Origin: Scalesia atractyloides
Taxonomy: Eukaryota > Streptophyta > Magnoliopsida > Asterales > Asteraceae
Reading direction: 5' to 3'
DNA length: 64,000 nt
Assembly (NCBI GenBank): GCA_947069175.1
Contig: CAMTDV010000028.1
Location: 70,292,157 to 70,356,156, forward strand
How positions within the stretch are numbered: the first letter of the stretch is position 1; each line of letters begins with the position of its first letter. Both the position numbers and the translations under genes were made by a program. Positions 34,501 through 47,143 of this stretch are shown here, piece by piece. Below the pieces are notes generated by a model. That model was given only the letters and a program-made list of their open reading frames with translations. It ran no database searches and had not been told where the DNA came from.

Positions 34501-36196
34501 CCAGTCAGGATGCCGAGTTGACCCGTTCAACCCAGTTATATTATATTTTATTTATTTGCATATGCTTTATGTCATAAATTAAATTGGGTGTGTATTTTTT
34601 GCCATAATTATAACTTAAAAAAAAATTGACATAAGATTTATAATTAAAATAAAATGTAATTGTATTATGTACTTTTTTGTTCTTTTAGTAAAATTTTAAT
34701 TTCAATATATTAATTTGTGAAAAAAAAACCAATAGAATTAAAAAATTAGGATTGAATGGGTCGTGTTCAGGTCAACCCGCAAACATTTGGGTCGTGTTCT
34801 GGTCAACCCATGAATATTTGGGCCGTGATCGGGTTCATACATATGACACGATTTTCGGGTTTGGGTTCGTCGAAAATTTTCGGGTTCGGGTCAGGTTGGA
34901 GCCGGAAACACGACCAGTTTAACACCCAGAATAAATCTAATATCTATCAATAAATGAAATAAAAATAGAGATGATGCTACAAAAGATTTTTAAATGAACT
35001 TAAAAGTAGTAAAAGAAATACCTAACCTTGGCATACTTTGCATAAAATTTTCGGGATCCATGCAGCTTGCCCATCTTTCCTTCCACGATTGCAGACTTCC
35101 GATCATTCTGCCAACAACAACAAACGATGAATAAACACAAAAGTGGTAAGAAAAGAAAAAGTATACTGTATACAACAATATAAAAAACATACTTAGTACG
35201 GTATTCATTCAATTCTGAATAGTATGCTACTTTGTTAGCTTTGTTACACTGTTCTTGACGGAGCACGGCATCCGGATGATAATCACCTGAACAAATTGAA
35301 GCACCCCTACACAGGAATATTACAGATAACGTCACCAACTGAAAAAATTGCAATTAAAAATATTAATCCATTAAAATTTCCAAATCATGTATAATAAAAG
35401 TGAATTAATCATGTGCTATACATGATTAATGATTAAGGTTATTATTGTCTTTTCGAAAATATTAGTTAGAACTTAGAAGTGTCGAGAAAAGGATCCAATT
35501 CCATTAATTCCACTTTAGAATACTGGCCAACAGACAAATCTGATAGTCCGAGAAAAAAAGCTTCTTTTAATTCATTATTGATACTGAGTGCTGGAATTTA
35601 CCATGTTGGGAATGGATTTCCAAAGTAGAAATTATTCCCGGTTAACAGTTCACGAACAATTCGATGTGGGTCAGCTCCTTCCGGAAGAAACTGGGTAAGA
35701 AATTCTCTTTCTTGAACAGTCAAATGAGTTTGCCATACCTACGACAAATTCCAAAATATAAACATAACATCCAGGGGTATAACACATAATGAAACAGCTA
35801 AAAGAAAACGGGTCTAATGTCACCAAATCTGTTTCTTAATAAAACAAATCAATATTGAGATCACATCATATAATATTACCTCATAAGATAGCAAACCGGT
35901 TAGGTTATTGAGCTCAAACAATTCAGTTGGGGCTGTAAAGACATCACCAAGGGTGTTTTGGTAATTTGCAACAAGAGGAAGAAACGGAGTCAACTCTCTG
36001 GAAGCAATACTTATTTGCTCCTTTTTGAAACAACGCATTCCTTCTTGTCATCCCACTCGAGAGATATTCTTGACTTTGTATTTGACTCGTAATGCGAAAA
36101 TTTCTTCCTCTTCACTTTCAGAATTTCCCAAGATGTGTGATGATTATGAACGGCATTGCTTACTTTATATCGCTTGTTCAGCTGATCTGCCGCCAT
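31533..36196 (-). CDS. Nuclear factor related to kappa-B-binding protein-like (NFRKB/DEUBAD family), one frameshift in exon 1
   Basis: Nine coding exons with GT/AG borders: 36196-35880, 35738-35602, 35306-35193, 35107-35027, 34349-34179, 34094-33968, 33878-33715, 33631-33379 and 32468-31533. They give about 766 codons. Phases agree at every junction. The product matches the plant family typified by Arabidopsis At5g13950 (from memory): FLTQFLPEGADPHRIV and GNPFPTWGASICSGDYHPD (DEUBAD-type region), WKERWASCMDPE, GAKYMSYFKVSKEQHERVK and RSLNNVLGNLDSF. The C-terminal exon is low-complexity with an eight-His run and FYNPYVNPDRNELQ. A nuclear chromatin or transcription role is inferred from the animal NFRKB name. 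Exon 1 lacks one base in the T5 run at 36022-36026, so the frame from ATG 36196 ends after 61 codons. An in-frame ATG at 36038 could start the rest. Confidence 0.88.
32940..33235. mobile_element. MITE-like inverted repeat in intron 8 of the NFRKB-like gene
   Basis: AAGTACATTGATGGTCCCGG near 33025 recurs inverted near 33205-33230 (CAGGGACCATTCATGTAC). The 'TTTAGTCC' and 'GGACTAAATGCGTTACAAAG' blocks between add to the foldback. The outer limits are uncertain. Confidence 0.45.
34395..34935. mobile_element. Inverted-repeat element in intron 4 of the NFRKB-like gene
   Basis: Both ends are rich in GGGTCAGGTT/GACCCG motifs in opposite orientation (ACAGGTTCGGGTCAG on the left, TTCGGGTCAGGTTGGAG on the right, with ACCCGTTCAACCC and GGTCAACCCGC between). 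The centre is AT-rich. It is similar in style to non-autonomous hAT-type repeats; this class call is weak. Confidence 0.4.
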
Positions 36197-37430
36197 TCAA
36201 ATACACAATCCAAATCAAAAGTATACAAGGTTACGGAAAGATGTTGTATCAATCTCCGGCCACCTATATGTTTCTTCCATGACCAAACTGAAATTAGAAA
36301 GTTCGTCTTATCGTCTACAAAAGTAGTCATGCCCTCATGACAAAATTAAATCAGACCATTGATGACATTAACTTCTTGTTTGCAAATAAAATTGTATTCA
36401 TATTGTTATAGACCGATTCAAGATGGTCTATCTCTCCAAGAATTATATAGAACAAGAACAGACAAAATTCTTTCAAAAATTTTCTGATTGATCCATTTCT
36501 AAAAATCATACCGAAATCAAAGAGCCTTTTATATAGGCATACAAACAAAGAAAGATCAATAAGACGGAAACTGCTGAAGTACCCACTAATCCACCACTAA
36601 CATTAAGCATAATAAAAGAAATAACTAAATGCAAAGAATACAGTAAAATGTGTAATGCGCATCGAGTTCGAGTTGGATCACGTCACATATCTTCTAAAAC
36701 ATTTATCTATAGGGTAACCTTCAAATTTACAATGTAGGGTAACCTTTTGTTCACAATGAATGCAAAAAAGATTCAGCCAATTACATACATATATAACTCA
36801 TAGCAGCAGGGGGTAAACATAAGCTCGAACTATAAATAATTACAATTTAAATTTTTAAATCTATCTTCTTACAGATAAAATCATCAAAAACTGAATACGA
36901 TATCATAACCACCTCTAAAAATAAAGTACAAAATATCTAGTCATTTTCACATCTGAATAAACGTGTAAAACTGATATTCAATAATAACTTAAACAGCAAG
37001 AATATGTTACTCTTTATCATAGCAGAATAAGAAACAACACTGAAACAAGTAACCCTAAAATTTATATCAAAACAATTAAAATCAAGTAGAATAAACGGTG
37101 CAGGCAATCAATTAACCAAAAGATAACATGCAATCATCAAATTAGAAACGGCATAATTTATAAGTTTACCTAACAATTCGAAGCATGAAACTGAAACTTC
37201 AACCTCATTGCGGTATAGAACAGCGGGAAAACTGAGAAGCAAACCCTAGAAAGAGAGATTGATGACGAACACAAACGATTAAGGAAGAAAAAAATGAAAA
37301 ATCAGTGTGTTAGGGTTACATATATAAAGAAGAAAAGAAGAAGAAGAAGAAGAGGAGAAGAGTAATCGGTGTTATCCGGTTTGGGCTGACTGAATGTAGA
37401 GGAAACAAGTACCACCTCAAAACTCAAAAC
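36197..37430 (-). promoter_or_regulatory. 5' UTR (with probable intron) and promoter of the NFRKB-like gene
   Basis: A donor-like TTAG|GTAAAC near 37170 suggests a non-coding first exon at about 37170-37300 and a long 5' UTR intron to near 36200. Upstream on the minus strand lie a TATA motif (TTTATATATG, about 37317-37327) and a CT-rich tract (37330-37365). No acceptor was pinned down. Confidence 0.5.
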
Positions 37431-39061
37431 GTAATTAAAAATTAAACATCTTTTGATTCTTTTTCGCCAAGGGATAGAGATTAGATTATGCTACCAAAAT
37501 CATCATTCGTTAGGGCCAAAGGTACGAATCAAATCTATGAGATATTATAAAATATTTGAATATCTATTTTTTTAATTTTACGTTTGATACTTTTATACTA
37601 ATCATATTTAAAAAAGGTTTGTTTAGTGGAAAAGTGATTAGCCATTGGGTTTATTTGGACTTTTAGTTTAAGGTTATGTTTGTTTTTGGGTCAAATACAA
37701 GTTTTATTGATGTTAGTGGGTCTAAGTGAGCAAAACTAAAAATACAGAAAAATTAAAATGGGTCACAATGTTTTAGGTTAAATATATTGTAAACTAGTTG
37801 TGTGTAAGTTGGTTCGGTATTCCCTCTTCACTGAAACTGAAATTGATGGCTTGGTTATGGAAGAAGGCTTAACCATAATCGAGATTGATAAGGGGATAAG
37901 TTAGGTTATGTTAATCCTCGATTATGGGTCGGTGTGTTTCAAGTTTTGTTCTAGTGATCCAGGTGTGTTCTAGTGTTTTAGGTTTGTTTTGGTGTGTTAC
38001 CTTTGTTTTTTTGGGTGTGCTTGCATCGATTGCATGAAAGCTTAGCTTAATATATGCATAGGATAATGAAAGCAACAGCCATAAGAGAGTGAAGCTTAGT
38101 TGCCATAGTTGGTAGACACAAAACTACATATAAACGCAAGCTGGTATACATAGTTTGGTTTTGTTATGAGACGCCCATAACCATAACTAAACCCAATTTC
38201 GGCTAATCACAAAATGTTAAAGCCATGTATAGATCTCCTTGTTGTCCAATGGAATCGTCCCCAATACTTGTAGCCATTTTATTACCAAGTTCGACACTTC
38301 CTTTGTGATCCAACATGCATTGAATAAGTGATGGGCCGATTAACATCCCCTGAACAAAAGGATTCATAATAAACGACACATTTGTCCCTTTATTCAAAAG
38401 ATTCTCCGGTTTGGTAATTTGTCAAGAAAAAGCCTGTAGACAAAGACGTTAACTTTTATGAGAGATTATTATTCCATTTAGTTTGACAAGTTACTTTTGA
38501 AAGGGTTTTTTATTCACTTGAACTTTTAACTTATTTAACCATAAATTCCTTTTGGCATAAAATCTCACTTTGAGTTGTGAAAGTCATCGATATGATGGTC
38601 TTGTACAATATTAGATCCAATAATTGCTCCATTTCCACTCCTCCACGAAGATCACACCTTTATTCCCATTTGTACACCATGTTCCAATCGAGATGCTAAC
38701 ACTCATTTCCGATCCAAATATCTTTCTAAAATTGAGTTAATCTCCTTGACCCACTATTTTTTGAAAGCCGAAGATGGTATTAAGTTCCCTTTTTATAAAT
38801 AATGAATTAACTTATCTATTAAGGATGGTAATCAATTAAAGCTGGTTTAACATTATTAAAAAAAAAGTTTATCGAATATGTGTGTAACAAAGTAGAACTT
38901 CTTTTCTTTCACTTTTATAAGACTGAAACCATTTGATTAAATTTAACTTATTTATTGAACTTTTCTAACACTTAATAAAACTTGAATCTATCGTTCTTTC
39001 TTTTTTTATCTTTTTGTTGAATTTGTCAACCTAACTCATAATATCTCATATACCATAATAT
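37431..39061. other. Intergenic, mostly anonymous
   Basis: AT-rich sequence. One minus-strand frame (38203-38397) reads KGTNVSFIMNPFVQGMLIG and CMLDHKGSVELGNKM, which looks protein-like and could be a gene fragment. I do not recognise the family. Nothing else was supported. Confidence 0.4.
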
Positions 39062-39659
39062 CACTAAGCCATGTAGCTGGGTTTTCTCATATAAGGAGGT
39101 TCAACCTCTGTCCTTCACTCGATTGATGACTAACTCTTCCAACGTCCTGCAAAACGAACAACACCGGTGACTCGCTACAATTAGGAGAAGATGGGGGTTC
39201 TCCTTGTAACTAATCTCCGGCGTGAGAATAAGTAATCGTTTTGAGGACAAGTGTGTATATGTGATGAAAGAATAAAGAATGGAACCCTTAAACTTGTGGA
39301 TGGAGTGTTCTATTTATAGCCGAAGGATGGGAGGGAAGACGACCTGCCAGCTACCATCGTTTGCCAGCTATCCGACTAAAAGGAATATTCGTCATGTCCC
39401 CTCAGACATCGTCAGTCCTTGAGGTGACGTGGCGCACGGTTACTCGCTCCAGGTCTTGAGCCATTGTACTGGTTGTCGCCTTGTCCCTTAGGATCTTGTA
39501 ACCGTTGCTTGCGTCCTACTATTGATCCACGTATTGTCCTTTCTGTTTGCTGAGAGCACCTTCCTGCCCCCAGGTGTTCGTATCCAGAAGCTTCTAAAAC
39601 CTTCTGAATGCCTTCGTGTGATGAGGACGCCATCTTAAAATGGTGTAATACCTTTAACA
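39062..39659 (-). repeat. Tat-lineage-type LTR (inverted copy)
   Basis: Read on the minus strand it starts TGTTAAAGGTATTACACC and matches 49290-49890: TCATCACACGAAGGC, a TATA box in TATAAATAG (near 39315), a TTACTTATTCTCACGCCGG-type block, and CACCGGTGTTGTTCG. No internal region follows, so it is a solo LTR or relic. It lies about 260 bp upstream of CCB1 in the opposite orientation. Confidence 0.75.
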
Positions 39660-39920
39660 TGTATCGATATGTGATTTAAAATCATATCTCTTCAAAACTC
39701 CATTTATATGATAGTGGTATCAGTGTGTCTAAAAATATGCTCGTTGGACAAAATGTGTATAGGGTTAGTGGGTATAAAAAAAGTAGCTCTTATACACTTG
39801 TGTTTATAAGAAACAAGAAAAATATATGAAAAATAGGAAGTTAAAAATATTAAAGAAAATAAAGGGAAAAAGGATAAAAGGAAACTGGGGAAATCCTGGT
39901 CCAACCAATCAAAAACAGCG

Positions 39921-41185
39921 ATGGCGGTAGCGAAGCTGCTTCTCCCATCTCTCAATCCCCCATCCAAACTGACAATCACCAGACCATCTCCCTCTCTCCA
40001 TCGTCAACAACAACCATGGGCATCAAAGAAGAACAAACGACCCGCAATCTCCGCATCGCTTCACGAGAGTGCAACCATCGCTGTACAAACACCTCTGTTT
40101 CTAGTTGCAGATGCTGCTGTTGGGTATTCAACTGCCAGCTACTACACCTCTCTCGGTTTGTTTGTCATCTCCGTACCCGGACTTTGGTCCCTCATCAAGC
40201 GCTCCGTCAAGTCCAAGGTACTTACTGATTAACCAAATTGCATTAACGAATAATTTGGTAAGGTTAGAGATGTTTAAGGTTTGGCTCGACTGGTTTTGAT
40301 GGAAATCGATACGCTGAGTTCGGTTTTGGAAAATGACAAACCGAACCTACTGGATTGGTAGTGTTGATTTATACGGGTTTGACGTTTGGTTTTAACGGTT
40401 TAACAGTTTAGAGAAATTAACGTTTTTTTTCCAGCAGAATTTTGAGTTTGTATTTAAAAGTAGCAAAAGGATTGTTTATAAATATAACGTATGTAACATA
40501 ACTTTATTTATGATTTAGTGGTCTAGTGAATGGTGTTTATGAATACCTCTAATAAAAATGACTCGTTCAGGTTGTAAAGAAGACATTCGTGGAAGAAGAA
40601 ATCGCAGGAACGAAGAAAACGCCTAACCAAATTGCCGGAGAAATCCTCTCATTCTTCACGCGTAACAACTTCTCGGTGGAAGACAGAGGAGAGACCATCA
40701 CGTAAGTCCATCACCATAAATCCATAACACGAATAACTTCCAGTTTTACTGAATGTAATTTGCAACAGATTCGAAGGCGTGATGGTTCCAAGCAGAGGCC
40801 AAGCAGCACTCCTGACGTTCTGCACGTGTATCAGCTTGGCTAGTGTTGCACTCGTGCTTACCATCACTGTCCCAGACTTCGGCAACAACTGGTTTGGCCT
40901 TACCATTTTGAGCCCACTCGCGTAAGTTGTTTTCACATGTGAATTAATAATATGTGTGTATGAAAATTGGAACGAGCTGAAATGGAGATTTGTAACAGAG
41001 GGGCGTATTATTGGAAGCGAGCATCACGAAAAGAGCAGATCAAGGTGAGGATGATGGTGGCGGAAGATGGGACGCTGTCGGAGATAATTGTTCAAGGGGA
41101 TGACCAGCAGGTTGATCAAATGAGAAAGGAGTTGAAGCTGAGCGAGAAAGGCATGGTTTATGTAAAAGGCATCTTTGAGAGATGA
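39921..41185 (+). CDS. CCB1: Cofactor assembly of complex C subunit B, CCB1 (chloroplast)
   Basis: Four exons: 39921-40217, 40571-40701, 40769-40921 and 40999-41185, giving 255 residues; all borders are GT/AG and phases agree. The family (Arabidopsis CCB1, about 267 aa) attaches heme c-i to cytochrome b6 in the thylakoid cytochrome b6f complex. The N-terminus is Ser/Pro/basic-rich, as in a chloroplast transit peptide. Highly conserved blocks are YSTASYYTSLGLFVISVPG, LWSLIKRSVKSK, GEILSFFTRNNF, MVPSRGQAALLTFCTCIS, VPDFGNNW and KGMVYVKGIFER. Hydrophobic segments near residues 65-92 and 150-175 fit membrane spans. No break was seen. The start is the first ATG giving the transit peptide. Confidence 0.95.
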
Positions 41186-43977
41186 GTCATGAGATGAGAT
41201 TATACCCTTTATTCTTTGTGCCAATAGTAAATTCCTTTTGTGTTACTACAATCTACGATATCAAATTAATGGCTGGCTTCATAGTTAATAGGACAAGACT
41301 AATTTGCATCTCCAAAGTTAAATATAATCATACAAAATCTTATTACATGCAAGTATGGGATATCCTAAGTGCTTAGATTGGTCCGACTCTAGTGAGAGAA
41401 TAGGTATTTGGTAAAATGAGTAGAATAAAGATAGTAATCAATCGTAAATGTTTGCGAGTATAGAGAAATTACTCTTAAGACGTCACTTTGACTTCAACGT
41501 ATATGTCATGTGGGCACTGATGAATGTACGGGTACATATTCAATATGAAGTACCCTTTCGTAGGATATAGATGTTATTTAAGCGTGATATGATTTTGACT
41601 TGTATGGTAGAATGATATTTTGACTCGTGCGGTAGATATGTCGATTGTTTATTAAAATAATCACACGAGTTTATTTCCCAGACACTCAAAAGCCATAGCT
41701 GTATACATAGAGCCGCACATAAATTACTTGATACCAGCTTGCTAAAAGCTTACATCTTGAACAGGGTTGAACTTATGCGGGTCTAAGCCTATATTGGAGC
41801 TTGTTTGATAAATGATATCAAGTCCAAACTAAATACCCGTCATACCGAGTTTGATTAGGCTCGTTGGCCTAAACAAGTTTCTTATAAATGATAAACGAGC
41901 CAAGCCCAAGCTTGAAAAATTACTAGCCAACATCGAGCTTTTAAAATAGAACTTGAATCAAGTCTTGGCTCCACTGGCTCGTTTACATCGCTACAACCAT
42001 CTGTATAACTAGTTTAACACCCGTCCGGTGGACGGGGGGCATTTTAATGTCATAGTAACACAAGTATTCTTTTCTTTGATTTCACCCTATACAAAACATT
42101 ATATGTTTCAAATAGTGTATTGGTATGAAAGTAATTCAAACATCAATTCAAGCCAACCATTGACACATGACTAAAAATGATTCCTGTCAAACTAAACTAT
42201 TTGACCCGTTGACAGACCCACCAAATCAACTATACTGTTCTACTCTAAACCAATCAAAGATATGAAAGTCAAACCCAAAACTGAGACAACTAGGATACTA
42301 ATCTTTGGGTCCTTTTTAAGCATATCGAGAAGAAAGTTGGTTTCTGATGAAGCTTTTATCTTCTCGACTTTAAGAACAGTTGACTTCACACGATGTTCAT
42401 CAACGAAGCTCTCTTCTTTAACCTTTAACTTAAATTATACTTATTATAAATAACATTCCTTACAATTATGTGAATCTCTCTTCGTCTTGCTCTTTTATGT
42501 AATACAGATATTTGGCAGATTATGTCCTCACTCGTTTCTTGAAATGCAGTTGCCATGTTAAACCAGTCTAGTCTTGTATTTTGTAACTAAGAATATATGT
42601 TTAGTTTTCATTAACTGTCTGTTGACTCCTGTCACATTGCCAATTTCCATCACCGTTATTTGTAACTTTTTTACTTCATCTCCGTTCACCCAACATGAGT
42701 GGCCGAATTTTGGTCATATGATGTACCCACTTGGCCGAATTTTGGCTAATGACGCACTGGTGGATAGCAGGGCCATTTTAAGTGTTGTTCCGTGGTGTTC
42801 CACAAACCTGACAAAATTAAAGTCATGACAATTCCTTTGAAGCTAACAATAAAACACATATTGTAAAGGATAATGAATTGTTTTCATGCTCACTAGTAGG
42901 CTGTCCTTCACTAATATATATATATATATGTAGTTATAACTAATAACTTTAGTTTTTACATGTAAATTAAATGAAAAGATAAAAAAAACCTTGCAGCAGC
43001 AGCAACCAAAGGGATGGTCATCTAACTGTGACCCAATCCCATAACGCATAATTCCTGCAGTCAAAGCTGTTGACATGGTTTTGTCAAACCCAACACAGTC
43101 AAAGCTAATTTCATGCCTTTGTGTATCTTTTATATTTCCTCACCTATAAATAACTATATTGAAATAATATTTATATCATAACAAAAAGTTTTGAATCGTT
43201 GATTGTATGGTAAGTGTTTTTTTGGTAAAGTAATGCTGTACATAAGAAAAACATGGAACACACAATAATCGTAATGCTTTAAAACAAAAAATACCACATA
43301 AACCAGTACTAAAAGCATCTCACTTTATAATTTTTTTGTCTATGTGGATCTCACTTTATATTTTTTTGTTATTATTTTTGGTCTCTGTGGAGATATTAAT
43401 CTCAATAAAAATAAACCCTTATGAGGGGCTCTTTTTTAACAAATACGAATATACAATATACACTTAATGTAACAAAGAATGGAAATCATCGATGGCACCA
43501 CTTGAGTCTATAAAAGAAGATCAGAATGGAAGGCGAATATATAATGGAACTGTTGGCATGGGAGCGGGAATCCGAAAGAAGAGGTTTTGACGAGTGGATT
43601 CAAATGAGGTAACTGTAGGCGACGTTGGGAGGGTAATCGCTGATGACATGGAGTATATAATTTCATAACTAAAATGAAGTTAAACTTCAGTTGCTAAATA
43701 AATCATCCAGCCCCACATCTTCCATTGCCATGAACCACAATTACTTATTAAAGGAGTTAAAAACACAAATCCAAACATAAGATTGGCATGAAGTGTCTAA
43801 ATATCATCATCATCATCATCATCATCATCATTTCAAATGAAGCAACAAGTCTTATTCACGCAAAACATGAAATGGATACTCCCATCTTACAAAAACATAT
43901 AAACTAAACACGGCCAAAACACCGACCTTTTGGCCTGAAAATTAAATATGCCCAACAACCTTTAGAAATTTTAAAAC
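41186..43977. other. Intergenic between CCB1 and the Rieske gene
   Basis: The two genes converge here. The stretch is AT-rich with short frames of no recognisable product. It contains a (CAT)n microsatellite at 43803-43831 that probably lies in the Rieske 3' UTR. A clear transposon was not recognised. Confidence 0.6.
43803..43831. repeat. (ATC)n microsatellite
   Basis: Nine to ten uninterrupted ATC units, about 150 bp downstream of the Rieske stop codon. Confidence 0.95.
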
Positions 43978-46042
43978 TCAACCAATCAGCAACTTGTTCT
44001 CGTCCAAGAAAGTGTAAGTTGGGACCTCCAAATTATAAGGTGCGGGGCCCTTCCGAATTCTACCAGAAATGTCGTAATGAGAACCATGACACGGGCAAAA
44101 CCACCCACCAAAATCACCAGCATTTGGTAATGGGATGCAACCCAAATGGGTGCACACACCAACAACTATCAGCCACTCAGGGTTCTTCACTCGAGCTGCA
44201 TCCTCTTGTGGGTCCCGAAGAGATGCCACATCAACACTATTAGCCAGCTTCACGTCATCATCGGTTCGGCGCCTGATAAACACGGGCTTTCCACGCCATT
44301 TGACGGTCACAGTGGTCCCGGGCTCGATGCTAGCAAGATCAACCTCAAGAGAGGCGAGGGCAAGAACATCTTTACTCGCGGACATACTCAAAACAAATTT
44401 GAGGACCAGAAGCCGAATCAAAGAAGCGTACACAAACCTGCCACCTGTCAAGACAAAATATGCAAATGCACGTTTGCTTGGGTCGCCAGGTGGATAACGA
44501 GCATGGTTGTACTCGTCATATACAATCTTTGAAGTAGGGTTTGTAATGGCTGCTACTGTTGGTGGAACTTTGTCCTCAAAATTTGGGGTTACCGAGTTTG
44601 AAGCAAACCCTGCAACAATCATACATGAATAAAATAGTATAGAAAATTAGACACCATAGAATTAAAAGTAAATGGAGCTTTGAGAATATCTTTTTAATTA
44701 TGAGAGGTCGCTGAAAGAGTAAGGCCTGTCGTCATGTTGCACTTCTACCTTTAGCGTATTAAGCAAGGACCCAATATGTATCCAAGCGCTTGCATATAGA
44801 AGAAAACATTTTATTGTGCACAAAAAGCACACGCAGTTCCTAACATGGTACATTGTTTTCCAGACAGCCATAAGGAGAGCTTGATGCAACAAAACTCGAT
44901 TACAAACTTTACCAAAATATAACAAATATAGAATTCTTTTAATTCAACCATATGAAGCTGTAGATGTTTGGATTATTTTCTTTATACTATGTGTGTAGTT
45001 ACTTATCTAGGTGGGTGGGCTAATAGCCATTGTGCTTCCACAACATTTCTTTATTCTGTTATTAAAAAGGGACCTAAGAAAACGTCAAACAATGCATAAC
45101 ACTAGCACAGAAATAACTGTAATTTTGATGGTATGGAAGGAGGTAATCAATAACACAACAGGTTGTTATTAAATTCATTATGCATCCATTACATATAATC
45201 TAAACTTGTTGTAGCCTATAAAAATGCTTAAACAGCTATACATAAATACACTCCTTATAGATCTCTCTAATAAGTAATTACAATTTATAAGTTATAACCA
45301 TGAAAATGCTTAAAAATACCAATTCAAAAACTAGAGTCAGTGTGACAACAACTTTTGGTTAATATGTGTTTAAGTTACATATATAAATGTCAAAATGCCA
45401 CCACAACTTGACCAATGAAATCAAGTTAACCTAGAACAACTTTTTTGACATCCAAATTAACAAATAATGATGCTTTCAGATACATTCACCCAAGTCACTG
45501 AAGCTATTAAACACTATCTATGTAAATATGTTTCCACAAAACTTGGTTATGTAACCAAATCTTCTTTTAGTCAATATCACAACATTACTGTTTCAGCTAA
45601 AGTTATATCAAATCCAATACTCTATCTACCATATACACAGGTCTGATATCAAAAGGCAACCCTAAATTTACAAATTAGGGTTATAAAAAATCCCCAAAAA
45701 ATAAAACAATCAGACAATTAGATCACTAAAATTTCATGAAAAAACATGACGTGATCCGTATCAATTTCAGATTTGGATAATTAGGTCTAAAAGAGGCTAA
45801 CATAACCGTGTAAATCCAAAGCCAATAAGAATAGTAACAAAAGGGGATAAAAGTAACAAACCTCTTAACGACATGAGATGAAAATACTGATTAACGGGGG
45901 ATGAAAGGTAGGTGGATCGGAGATCGTGGTTAACGACGTCATCGATCTGTGTTTGATCGGAGACGACGGAGATGGAGGCAGAGTTTCTGTGCCTCCATGG
46001 AGACGTGAGAGAAGCGAATCTCCTGGTTCCGGCTCGCAGCAT
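43978..46042 (-). CDS. Cytochrome b-c1 complex subunit Rieske, mitochondrial
   Basis: Two exons, 46042-45862 and 44609-43978, encode 270 residues, the usual length for plant Rieske proteins; the 1.25-kb intron has GT/AG ends. The N-terminus MLRAGTRRFASL is Arg/Ser-rich and fits a mitochondrial presequence. The membrane anchor lies around residues 110-135 (FVYASLIRLLVLKFVLSM). The 2Fe-2S ligands are in CTHLGC (213-218) and CPCHGS (232-237), with the Pro loop GPAPYNLEVPTY after them. It transfers electrons from ubiquinol to cytochrome c1 in complex III of the inner membrane. All ligands are present and no disruption was seen. Confidence 0.97.
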
Positions 46043-47143
46043 CCTGTTTGCAGGTTTAGGGTTCGATGGGATGAGCCTATCCCTCCTTCTCTAGAAAGGT
46101 TTCCTACTTTTAACGAGGAACACCAACGTGGCGTTTATGCATCTACGCTTTTTATAACTCGTGACTTGATTTTTACCGTTAAATTTTTTTTAGCTTAATA
46201 TTTTTTTACAGCCAAGTAACACCAATCCGTTTTTAAATATATACCGGTGGGATTTCTCGTGTTACGTGGTATCGGTTGTGTTAGGTTCCTTACAGTATCG
46301 TTAACATATTGGCACTTGGTGTAGTAATCGAAACAGATGTGTTTAAGAGTCAAGAGGATATTGACACACGTTTCCGATCCAGGATCATAAAAAACAAATC
46401 TCGGTACAAATGTTCAACGAATATTGATTGGGTTCGTCATAGAACTGGTATTGACACATGTTTTATACATAAAAAATAATTATTTGAAACAATCCAATGC
46501 TCACATGCATACATTGAAGGCCACATGGCATCGTTGCGAGAAACGCCACACTGTAGAACGGTGAGAGAGGGAGGTTGGTCAAAGGTTCACGTTATACAAA
46601 ATCGATCTAGTACAGTTCCTCGTTAACCCTCAAAGCTTGACAATGTGAGGATCTGCCATGATCTATTTGTACTAATAATGACACCCTCTCAACAATAACC
46701 TCATTTTAGAATTCTCTTTTAGCCTTCAATATGCACTACATTCTTGGTTTCAAGACAGAGATGCTTCGAGTTGGTTGGGTCCTGAACCTCAGGTGTCCGA
46801 TACATTTATATTTATAGAATACTTACAAATTAATTATATGTAACATTGTAATTTAGTACTGAATAACTTATAGAACTTTTTGATATTAACTTGTATCTGT
46901 TTCTTGTTGATTGTTTCAGATTCAGATAACCTGTGTTGCATTGTGATTGATATTGGAGGGATGGTTGGTAAGCCTGAAAGATTTTGAGCATTTATATGTG
47001 CTTGTAACCCTCTACACTTTGGACCATTTGGAACCACATCTTATCCCAACATCATTGTATAGAACTCCTTAAAACACAATTCAACGAATACATAAACAAT
47101 TGTAGCACATTTGGCAAAAACAATACTTGGTGCAAACAATACC
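46043..47143. other. Intergenic between Rieske and TSSC4-like genes
   Basis: This holds the Rieske promoter (just above 46042) and the TSSC4-like 3' UTR (just below 47144). Short frames, including 45926-46198, are shadows of the Rieske first exon and flank. No repeat or RNA gene was recognised. Confidence 0.55.

Noticed and set aside
44135..44532. Plus-strand frames of 120-128 codons
   Set aside because: They are antisense shadows of the Rieske second exon.
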